This document shows, piece after piece, positions 1-5,025 of a stretch of DNA of 8,438 nt. The position numbers and the translations under genes were made by a program. The stretch covers positions 1 to 8,438 of the forward strand of contig CAZKNR010000336.1 of NCBI GenBank assembly GCA_964553925.1. Reading direction: 5' to 3'. This DNA is from DAISKN01 sp964553925 (GTDB lineage: Bacteria; Acidobacteriota; Vicinamibacteria; Marinacidobacterales; SMYC01). The notes below the pieces were generated by a model that worked only from the letters and a program-made list of their open reading frames with translations, did not search any database and had not been told where the DNA came from. Within the stretch, counting starts at the first letter, position 1. Each line of letters opens with the position of its first letter.

Positions 1-229
1 CGGCGTCCTCGGCCCACTCGTCCTCGGTCAGAGGTTCGGTCGGGTCGTAGTGGATCTGGATCTTGGACATGACCGGATGCGGCTCCAGGCGGTTTCGTTT
101 GCGATGCGGGACCAGGTTGGCCACCGGCTTGCCGTTGCGGCAGATCAACACCGTCTCGCCAGTGCGCTCGATCTCGGCCAGAAGGGCTGAGAGCCGCGTC
201 TTGGCTTCGTGAACGTTCACAATCTTCAT
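1..229 (-). CDS. Phd/YefM-family antitoxin, 3' end outside window
   Basis: This is a type II antitoxin of the prevent-host-death family. Such proteins bind and neutralise a partner toxin, often a PIN-domain RNase or a RelE type, and repress their own promoter. The frame starts at ATG 229-227 and stays open for 76 codons to the left edge, so the C-terminus is missing. The N-terminus reads MKIVNVHEAKTRLSALLAEI, followed by ERTGETVLICRNGKPVANLV. This is the typical Phd/YefM fold opening, with the 'HEAK..LS.LL..' helix and the 'I.RnGkPVA.LvP' strand. The tail from about residue 53 is acidic (PLTEDEWAED), as expected for the toxin-binding part. A partner toxin would normally follow immediately downstream, beyond position 1, and cannot be seen here. 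Family assignment is firm; the partner is unknown. Confidence 0.85.
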   Translation of the reverse strand, partial: MKIVNVHEAKTRLSALLAEIERTGETVLICRNGKPVANLVPHRKRNRLEPHPVMSKIQIHYDPTEPLTEDEWAEDA

Positions 230-250
230 TGCGTTGGAGTCGACTACATA

Positions 251-279
251 AACTTAGTTCAGTTAGTCTATATAGTCAA
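251..279 (-). promoter_or_regulatory. Possible promoter of the Phd-type antitoxin
   Basis: On the minus strand there is a TTGACT box (279-274) and, 17 bp downstream, TAAGTT (256-251), about 22 bp before the antitoxin ATG. The -35 match is good and the -10 match is weak. The patch is markedly AT-rich against its surroundings and contains the 8-bp palindrome CTATATAG (268-275), which could be an operator half. This is assigned from sequence pattern only. Confidence 0.3.
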
Positions 280-511
280 GCGACATCACGGAAGGGGTTT
301 CTTCTGGGTCTTGAGCTACCGTCCGTTCCGTGAGTCGAAATTAAACGGCTGCAGAGTTGCAGAGAGGCGCTCCATTTGTGCCACCGTAGCATCGGCGGTA
401 GGATCGTAGGTGCAGAAAGCGTAGACAGCGACGCGACGTAGTGGCGTCGGTAGGATCGCCTTCGGACCGCAACACCCGGCCCCGACGGGCTGCGCGAGGC
501 GTGGTGTAAAT
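280..511. other. Intergenic stretch with no recognisable gene
   Basis: This stretch separates the divergent Phd-type and BrnT-type cassettes. No reading frame here resembles a protein on either strand. An 11-bp direct repeat, CGGTAGGATCG, occurs at 396-406 and 448-458. No convincing promoter for the BrnT-type gene was found; a GAGG at 495-498 is the only plausible ribosome-binding sequence ahead of its start. Confidence 0.4.
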
Positions 512-798
512 TTGCACATTGACCGAGTCATCTGGCTTGATGACGTCGTAGAAAAGTTCGAACGTAAGCACAGTGTTGAGAAGAGTGAAGTCTGGGAGCT
601 GCTTCAGAGCAAACCCAAGTTTCGGTTTGTCGAAAAGGGTCACCGTGAAAGCGAGAACGTCTATGCTGCTTTAGGACGGACCGACGCCGGAAGATACGTG
701 GTCGTCTTCTTTGTCTACAAGACGACCAAAGCGGCCCTATAGTCATTTCTGCCCGCGATATGACTCGGGGTGAACGGAAACGCTATGAAAAAAAATAA
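512..798 (+). pseudogene. brnT: BrnT-family toxin, broken by a frameshift
   Basis: BrnT-type toxins are small RelE-fold ribonucleases paired with a downstream ribbon-helix-helix antitoxin. The first part reads from TTG 512 (HIDRVIWLDDVVEKF...), through FRFVEKGHRESENVYAALGR and DAGRYVVVFFVYKTTKAAL, and stops at TAG 740-742. The missing C-terminal strand is intact in the -1 frame from 739 to 795 and ends at TAA 796-798. It reads VISARDMTRGERKRYEKK, the family's signature 'ISARdMtr.ErrrYe' ending. The two pieces join near 736-742; a single lost base or a 2-bp TA insertion would explain the break. The restored protein would be about 95 residues, the usual length. TTG is the only good start near the conserved N-terminus. 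As read, the toxin lacks its last strand and is probably inactive, unless this is a sequencing error or an unrecognised programmed frameshift. The overlapping antitoxin gene supports the family call. Confidence 0.8.
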
Positions 799-1051
799 GA
801 GTTCTATATCTGAGGCCACGTCCTACCAGGAAATGGGCCAGTATTGGGATCAGAAAGATCTCGATGACATCTGGGATCATACCGAGCCTGCTGAATTCTC
901 CGTAAGTCTCCAGGCCGAAGCGAACTATTACCCGATCGATTCCGCTCTGTCAGATAAGATTCGCGACTTAGCGAAGCGTCACGGCGTTTCTCCCCAGACC
1001 TTGCTGAACCTCTGGGTTCAGGAAAAACTGCAAGAAGAGAAAGTCGGCTAA
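785..1051 (+). CDS. CopG-type (BrnA-like) antitoxin
   Basis: This is an 88-residue ribbon-helix-helix antitoxin, expected to neutralise the adjacent BrnT-type toxin and repress the operon. Residues about 13-45 hold the family's 'fa.yWd..dl.d.wd.tE.veF.v.l' segment (EMGQYWDQKDLDDIWDHTEP). Residues 48-82 hold the strand and two helices of the DNA-binding fold (YYPIDSALSDKIRDLAKRHG, then VSPQTLLNLWVQEKL). This matches the CopG antitoxin family of type II systems. ATG 785 is chosen over the in-frame GTG 770 because homology begins shortly after it and GGGGTGA (767-773) precedes it. With this start the gene overlaps the reconstructed toxin stop by 14 bp, a typical coupled arrangement. Unlike the toxin, it shows no damage. 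Confidence 0.85.
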   Translation: MKKNKSSISEATSYQEMGQYWDQKDLDDIWDHTEPAEFSVSLQAEANYYPIDSALSDKIRDLAKRHGVSPQTLLNLWVQEKLQEEKVG

Positions 1052-1234
1052 TCCTTTCGCCGGGTGAGAGTGCGGTGAGAATTCAGGCTCACGACGCGAG
1101 CGCAGCGACCGGTTGACCCATTGACCCGCGGATACCTCGTATCCGGCGTAGAGCGTCCCTCTCGCGCGACTCGCTCGCTTCTTTCGCGGGGTCGGCGGGC
1201 TCGGGTCGAGGCGAGGCCCCTCCACGCGTGAGGC
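1052..1234. other. Intergenic region between convergent genes; short hairpin
   Basis: No gene is seen here. A perfect inverted repeat, CGGATAC-CTC-GTATCCG, lies at 1129-1145 (7-bp stem, 3-nt loop). It sits between the 3' ends of the CopG-type antitoxin and the convergent TPR copy, where a bidirectional terminator would be expected. No T-tract follows, so intrinsic termination is only a possibility. Just upstream, TTGACCC is repeated with an 8-bp period (1113-1119 and 1121-1127). Confidence 0.4.
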
Positions 1235-1756
1235 TTACTTCGCGCTCAGCCGCTCGACCGCCGCTTGCGCTCTTCGAACGAGCTCAGGGGGTGCGGCGGA
1301 ACCCGAGCGCCGCAGGAGCTCGCGGTAGGACTCGAGCGCTTCCGCCTTCCTCCCCATCTGCTCGAGCTGCACCGCAAGATTGAAGTGGCCCTGGGCTCCC
1401 TCGGGGTCCAATCCAACCACTTCCTGAAACGACCGCAACGCTTCTTCCTGCTGACCGAGCTTGCTGTGGGCGATACCCAGGCCGTCGAAGGCGTAGAGAT
1501 AGCGCGGGTTGATCTCGAGGGCCTTCTGGTACTGCGAGATGGCCTCCGCCGGCCGACCTCCCGAACGAAGGGTGTTTCCCAGGTGAACGAGCGCGGCGAC
1601 GTTTCCCGGATCGAGCTCGAGTGCCACCCGAAGCTCTTTCTCCGCTTCGCTCCATTCCCGGCGGCGGTAGTGGAGGAGGCCGAGGTTCACGTGAAAGTCG
1701 GCGTCTTCCATTCCTCGTGTGAGAGCCTCACGATAGATCGTCTCCGCCTCGGCTAC
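1235..1756 (-). pseudogene. 5'-truncated copy (copy 1) of a 230-residue TPR gene
   Basis: The frame ends at TAA 1237-1235 and encodes TPR motifs nearly identical to residues about 53 to 223 of the complete gene at 6601-7293. My hand alignment over about 155 residues gives roughly 17 substitutions (about 89% identity). The last residues differ (VERLSAK against VERLEAPASKAR). Homology continues upstream of ATG 1711-1709 (EAETIYREALTRG) to about 1754, then fades abruptly, and an in-frame TAG closes the frame at 1786-1784. The first 50 or so residues, including one and a half TPR units, are therefore missing. A 158-residue product from ATG 1711 is possible, but no properly spaced ribosome-binding sequence precedes it. 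The break lies next to the start of the divergent FG-GAP gene, which suggests a deletion or rearrangement joined these two loci. Confidence 0.75.
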
Positions 1757-1784
1757 ACAGGCATACTGGACACGCGCCTGGGTC

Positions 1785-1790
1785 TATAAT
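1785..1790 (+). promoter_or_regulatory. Consensus -10 box (TATAAT) just before the FG-GAP gene
   Basis: TATAAT matches the -10 consensus exactly and stands out in GC-rich DNA. No -35 box is visible at 16-18 bp spacing (bases 1762-1767 are CATACT), and there is no TG extension. The predicted transcript would start about 3 nt before the TTG at 1800, so the mRNA would be nearly leaderless. The box lies just outside the truncated TPR remnant. Confidence 0.35.
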
Positions 1791-1799
1791 CGCGGTGAT

Positions 1800-3464
1800 T
1801 TGAGATTCGCTGTCGCCGTCGGATTTCTCGCCCTGCTGGGTCCCGCCGCTCGCGTGAAGTTCGAAGATCGCACCGAGGCGGCAGGGTTCGACGTCGTCAC
1901 CTGGAGCGGCGGCGCGGAGAAAAACCATATCCTGGAGTCGACGGGAAACGGCGTTCTCCTTCTGGACTACGACGGGGATGGATTCCTCGACGTCTATTTC
2001 GTCAACGCGATTCGCCTTCTGCCCGGAAGGAAGACCGAGCCCCACTCCAACACGCTCTATCGAAACCGGGGGGATGGCACTTTCGTCGACGTCACGAGAC
2101 AGGCGGGAGTGGGCTCGTCGGCCTTCGGGGTCGGTGGTGCTACCGGAGACGTCGACAACGACGGTCTCCCGGACATCTACGTCACCAACTGGGGGCCCAA
2201 CACCCTCTTCCACAACAACGGTGACGGAACCTTCACGGATCGAACGGAATTGTGCGGAGTCGGGGACCCGAGGTGGAGCGTGGGTGCGGTTTTCTTCGAT
2301 CCCGACGAGGACGGGGACGCCGATCTTTTCGTCGGGAACTACATCGAGACCAGTTGGGACGAGGTGTGGACGGCTGAGCGGGTTCGCCTCTGGCGCGGGC
2401 GGGTGAAAGTGCTCGATGGTCCGCGGGGTCTCGTGGGAAGCCGCAACACCTACTATCGAAACGAGGGCGACGGAACGTTCACCGATGCCACGGAAGCCGC
2501 CGGCTTCCTCGTGGGCTCGGGCCAGTACACGATGGGTGTTGTGAGCTTCGACTACGACGACGACGGGGACGTGGACCTCTACACTGCGAACGACAGCATG
2601 CCCAACGGCCTCTACCGCAATCGGGGCGACGGAACCTTCGAGGAAGTCGGGGCGCTCTCGGGCGCCGCCTACAACGCGGATGGGGCGGTGCAGGGGAGCA
2701 TGGGAATCGACGTCGGAGACTTCGACAACGACGGGCGCTTCGATCTCGTGGTCACGAACTTCGCCCACGACTACGACACCCTCTACCGCAACCTTGGAGG
2801 AAGTTTCGTGGACCACTCCTTCGTCGCCGGCCTCGCGGTCCCGACGTTCGCTCCTCTCGGCTGGGGCGTCCATTTCCTGGACGTGGATCACGACATGGAC
2901 CTCGACCTCTTCATGTCCTACGGACACATTTATCCGCAGGTCGACGCGGATCCGGTGCTTCACGAAACGTTTCTCCAAAAGGACCTGCTGCTCTTGAACC
3001 AGGGAGGAAGATTCGAGGACGCGAGCGCCGCCTCCGGGAGCGGATTCGCGGTCCTCGAGTCCGGACGAGGGAGCGCCGCGGGAGACCTCGATAACGACCT
3101 CGACCTCGACATCGTGGTGAGCAACCAGGACGCGCGGCCGACGTATCTCGCGAACGAGACCGAGGGAGGCGGGCGCTCCATTCTCGTCGAGGTCATCGAT
3201 ACCCAGGGCACCCGCCAAGCGCTGGGAGCGCGCCTTGAAGCGACTGCCGGCGGTGTCGCCCAGATCCGCCAGATCTCCTCGGGCGGGAGCTACGCTTCCC
3301 AGAACGATTTCCGCGCTCACTTCGGCCTGGGGGAGAACTCGACCCTAGACCGCCTCACGATCACCTGGCTCGACGGCAAGAAGGAGACTCACGAGGGGCT
3401 CCTCGCCGGCCGCGCATACGCGATCCGTCGGGGTGCGCCTCCCGTGCCCGTGCTTTCGCGATGA
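1800..3464 (+). CDS. Secreted FG-GAP/VCBS repeat protein with ASPIC/UnbV domain (CRTAC1 family)
   Basis: This 554-residue protein is predicted to be exported. A short signal-like segment (residues 1-17, MRFAVAVGFLALLGPAA) precedes the mature sequence. Seven aspartate-rich calcium-binding FG-GAP motifs follow: residues 56 (DYDGDGFLD), 117 (DVDNDGLPD), 167 (DPDEDGDAD), 251 (DYDDDGDVD), 307 (DFDNDGRFD), 361 (DVDHDMDLD) and 429 (DLDNDLDLD). Each falls in a blade with 'LYRN.GDGTF.D.T'-like strands, consistent with a seven-bladed beta-propeller. Residues about 459-545 form an ASPIC/UnbV domain, including GARLEATAGG, SSGGSYASQNDFRAHFGLG and LTITWLDGKKE. The family has no established reaction; extracellular carbohydrate or protein binding is an inference. 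TTG 1800 is the only start that fits the signal segment, but no ribosome-binding sequence precedes it, so the start is uncertain. The stop TGA overlaps the ATG of the following TPR gene by 4 bp, implying translational coupling. Confidence 0.9.
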   Translation: MRFAVAVGFLALLGPAARVKFEDRTEAAGFDVVTWSGGAEKNHILESTGNGVLLLDYDGDGFLDVYFVNAIRLLPGRKTEPHSNTLYRNRGDGTFVDVTRQAGVGSSAFGVGGATGDVDNDGLPDIYVTNWGPNTLFHNNGDGTFTDRTELCGVGDPRWSVGAVFFDPDEDGDADLFVGNYIETSWDEVWTAERVRLWRGRVKVLDGPRGLVGSRNTYYRNEGDGTFTDATEAAGFLVGSGQYTMGVVSFDYDDDGDVDLYTANDSMPNGLYRNRGDGTFEEVGALSGAAYNADGAVQGSMGIDVGDFDNDGRFDLVVTNFAHDYDTLYRNLGGSFVDHSFVAGLAVPTFAPLGWGVHFLDVDHDMDLDLFMSYGHIYPQVDADPVLHETFLQKDLLLLNQGGRFEDASAASGSGFAVLESGRGSAAGDLDNDLDLDIVVSNQDARPTYLANETEGGGRSILVEVIDTQGTRQALGARLEATAGGVAQIRQISSGGSYASQNDFRAHFGLGENSTLDRLTITWLDGKKETHEGLLAGRAYAIRRGAPPVPVLSR

Positions 3465-3675
3465 TGCTCACCCTCGTCGCGTTTCTCGCGCTTCTCGCGC
3501 AAGATCCGCTTCAGCTCGGCCGCCAGGCTCTCGCCGCGGGACGGCTCGATGAAGCCGAGGCTCAACTGCAGGCTGCCCTCATTTCGAACCCTCCCCGGGT
3601 CTTCGAGGTTCATTACGCCCTCGGGCGCCTGTACTTCTAGATTCTTGAAACGCGACTACGGGCGCGCGCGTCACT
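3442..3675 (+). repeat. ~230-bp direct repeat, copy A
   Basis: This segment holds the last ~22 bp of the FG-GAP gene and the head of the TPR gene. It recurs at 4796-5025 with an offset of 1354 bp. Up to about 3640 I count roughly 8 substitutions in 200 bases. After that, copy A has a 7-bp insertion (ATTCTTG, 3641-3647) and small differences in the CG run, and similarity ends near 3675. It marks the left edge of the inserted toxin-antitoxin segment. Confidence 0.85.
3461..3675 (+). pseudogene. Truncated head of the exported TPR gene (copy A)
   Basis: This is a second, broken start of the TPR gene that is intact at 4815-6569. The ATG at 3461 overlaps the FG-GAP stop (ATGA), which is probably the original arrangement. 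The frame encodes the signal-like segment (MMLTLVAFLALLAQDP) and the first TPR region. It ends after 59 codons at TAG 3638-3640, where the intact copy has CAG (Gln), and a 7-bp insertion follows directly. Homology stops near 3675 at the edge of the toxin-antitoxin insert. A 59-residue exported peptide could still be made, but the TPR scaffold is lost. Confidence 0.8.
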
Positions 3676-3686
3676 GATTATGTTCA

Positions 3687-4088
3687 GCGTGCCGAAGCTG
3701 CCCCCCGCGAAATTCGGAGCCCGGCTCTCTGCCGTCCGCTGCGCCGCGCTCGCTTGCTCGCGCGATCGTGCGACCTTTGAGGGTGGTGCCGTATCGCTTC
3801 AACCAACCACGGTTGCTCCGCCGCGATGTGGAGCAGAACCAACGCCGGCCCTTCCGGCACCCGTCGGTCTGCTTCCCACGCTTGCACGAGCTTCGTACTT
3901 ACGTTGAGATATCGCGCGAAGACCGCCTGCGAAGCATGGAGAGCCGCGCGAACGCGCTTCACCGCGCGGCCGTTCAGCGGCGCAGGCGGAAGCGGCAGCG
4001 TCGTCGTTCGCAGGCTTCGCTTGCCCTCGACATGCTCCAGCGCCTCTTTCATCGAGCCGAGAAGCTCCCCAAAGGTCTCCTTCTTCAT
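3687..4088 (-). CDS. XRE-family HTH antitoxin (HigA-like)
   Basis: This 134-residue protein starts at ATG 4088-4086, preceded by a strong GAGGTGAG ribosome-binding sequence on the minus strand. Its stop is TGA 3686-3684. Residues 42-88 form a Cro/C1-type helix-turn-helix, with ASQAVFARYLNVSTKLVQAW followed by EADRRVPEGPALVLL. This is the pattern 'lSQavFA..lnVs...vqaWE.grr.P.GpAl.LL' seen in antitoxins of RelE/HigB-type toxins. It lies 10 bp downstream of the toxin, in the toxin-first order typical of HigBA-like systems, and should repress the operon and neutralise the toxin. Relatives usually end soon after the 'LL.i...P..v..a' helix (here near residue 100). The remaining ~34 residues are rich in Arg and Ser and may be read-through after loss of the native stop near the insert edge. 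Confidence 0.8.
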
Positions 4089-4098
4089 GGAACTCACC

Positions 4099-4407
4099 TC
4101 ACGCCTGGTCTCTGATCTGCGTGGCAACCTGTCGCAACTGACGCTTCTGTTCCGCCGTCAGCTTCGCGGATTCGTTCTTCCCGTACACGAAGATCAAATA
4201 GATGCGGTCTCTATGTTTGAGCCACAAGTAATGAACGCGCGCGCCGCCACGCTTACCCTTCCCGCGGCCTGGATCACCCATCCGGATCTTGCGCAAGCCG
4301 CCGGTTCCCGGTTCCAGGTCACCCGCTTCCGGATTGGCGATCAGCTCCTGCTGCAACATCTGTAGGGACTCCTCGAGGCGGAGCGCAGTTACGCGCTTCG
4401 TAAACAC
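4099..4407 (-). CDS. RelE/HigB-type toxin, start codon abnormal
   Basis: Toxins of this family are ribosome-dependent mRNA interferases. The conserved core is clear: LIANPEAGDLEPGTGGLRKI, GRGKGKRGGARVHYLWL, then RIYLIFVYGKNESAKLTAEQ. This is the common 'NPeaGdlipGtGGlRKiR....gkGKRGGaRviYy' signature. The only in-frame start is GTG 4407-4405, giving 102 residues. Family-type sequence continues upstream of it (LTFVETTVFTKRV, to about 4431), so the usual first strand 'TFVET..FTk' is encoded but lies outside the GTG start. The codon where an initiator would be expected is CTC. Further upstream the frame holds ATG immediately followed by TAG (4458-4453). Initiation is therefore either at GTG, with a shortened first strand, or lost. 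The antitoxin follows after 10 bp. Confidence 0.82.
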   Translation of the reverse strand: MFTKRVTALRLEESLQMLQQELIANPEAGDLEPGTGGLRKIRMGDPGRGKGKRGGARVHYLWLKHRDRIYLIFVYGKNESAKLTAEQKRQLRQVATQIRDQA

Positions 4408-4604
4408 CGTCGTCTCGACGAACGTGAGAAGGCCGGGAGCCGCCGCGATGTCCTACATAGGAGTATACTACCACGTTGCGTAGTAGCAGAAGCGACCAGA
4501 ACTCCGTCGCGACGTCTCGACAGACGACACGTTTGCGCACCTCTCGATAATCGTGCATCGTCTCGTGCGAGAAAGACGAACGAGAACTCCTGGCATGGAA
4601 TCCG
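4408..4604. other. Upstream region of the toxin-antitoxin operon; unassigned DNA
   Basis: The first ~24 bp still encode the lost N-terminus of the RelE/HigB-type toxin on the minus strand. At 4467-4462 (minus) there is a TATACT -10-like box inside the palindrome AGTATACT (4462-4469), a plausible operator for the antitoxin. The matching -35 position (TCTGCT, 4490-4485) is poor. From about 4490 on, nothing recognisable is seen. Confidence 0.35.
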
Positions 4605-4715
4605 ATGCAGGATGAAGCGCTTTACCGGGTGTCGGCTGACATGGTTCAGACACTTGAGGGGTCGCAGCAGCGGATGGTTATCGCTCCCGTTGCTTCATCA
4701 GGAATCCAGACATGA
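4605..4715 (+). CDS. Short unassigned ORF (36 residues)
   Basis: The ORF runs from ATG 4605 to TGA 4713-4715. It reads MQDEALYRVSADMVQTLEGS, then QQRMVIAPVASSGIQT. The composition is protein-like, and the frame stays open upstream to TAA 4548-4550 (EKDERELLAWNP precedes the ATG), so this may be the tail of a larger decayed gene. A second short frame (ATG 4712, 21 codons) overlaps its stop by 4 bp. I do not recognise either. They lie inside the segment inserted between the two direct repeats, downstream of the toxin promoter and on the opposite strand. Confidence 0.2.
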   Translation: MQDEALYRVSADMVQTLEGSQQRMVIAPVASSGIQT

Positions 4716-4773
4716 GCCCAGCCGTACGCCACGAACAGCACGAGCGATCGTCGATGACGTTCTCGGCCGCGGG

Positions 4774-4818
4774 ATGACGCGTAAGATCTGGACCGCCGTG
4801 CCCGTGCTTTCGCGATGA
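4774..4818 (+). CDS. Possible 14-residue upstream ORF coupled to the TPR gene
   Basis: ATG 4774 opens MTRKIWTAVPVLSR and stops at TGA 4816-4818. The final residues (VPVLSR) are the C-terminus of the FG-GAP protein carried in the direct repeat. The same ATGA overlap with the TPR start therefore survives even though the FG-GAP gene itself is not upstream here. A longer reading of this frame starts at ATG 4612. It may be chance, or it may supply the translational coupling that the TPR gene normally receives from FG-GAP translation. Confidence 0.2.
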   Translation: MTRKIWTAVPVLSR

Positions 4819-5025
4819 TGCTCACCCTCGTCGCGTTTCTCGCGCTTCTCGCGCAGGATCCGCTTCAGCTCGGCCGCCAGGCTCTCGCCGCGGGACGGCT
4901 GGATGAAGCCGAGGCTCAACTGCAGGCGGCCCTCGCTTCGAACCCTCCCCGGGTCTTCGAGGTTCATTACGCCCTCGGGCGGCTGTACCTCCAGAAACGC
5001 GACTACCCGCGCGCGCGCGCGTCAT
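4796..5025 (+). repeat. ~230-bp direct repeat, copy B
   Basis: This is the second copy of the segment at 3442-3675. It begins at CCGTGCCCG (4796), where the preceding base already differs from copy A. The matched part covers the FG-GAP tail, the ATGA junction and about 70 codons of the TPR gene. Copy B continues into the intact gene, so it is the functional right edge of the insert. Confidence 0.85.

Noticed and set aside
316..643. Minus-strand frames overlapping the start of the BrnT-type gene
   Set aside because: They have no recognisable motif and lie antisense to a clear toxin sequence.
1728..3320. A 530-codon open frame on the minus strand, antisense to the FG-GAP gene
   Set aside because: Its valine/glutamate-rich sequence is the complement of the repeated GAC-rich Asp motifs. 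It has no domain pattern of its own, while the plus-strand frame is a clear family member.
5008..5022. Alternating CG run in the TPR gene, considered as a structural (Z-DNA) element
   Set aside because: It encodes ordinary Arg/Ala codons in a high-GC gene and is explained by coding; the same run is present in repeat copy A.
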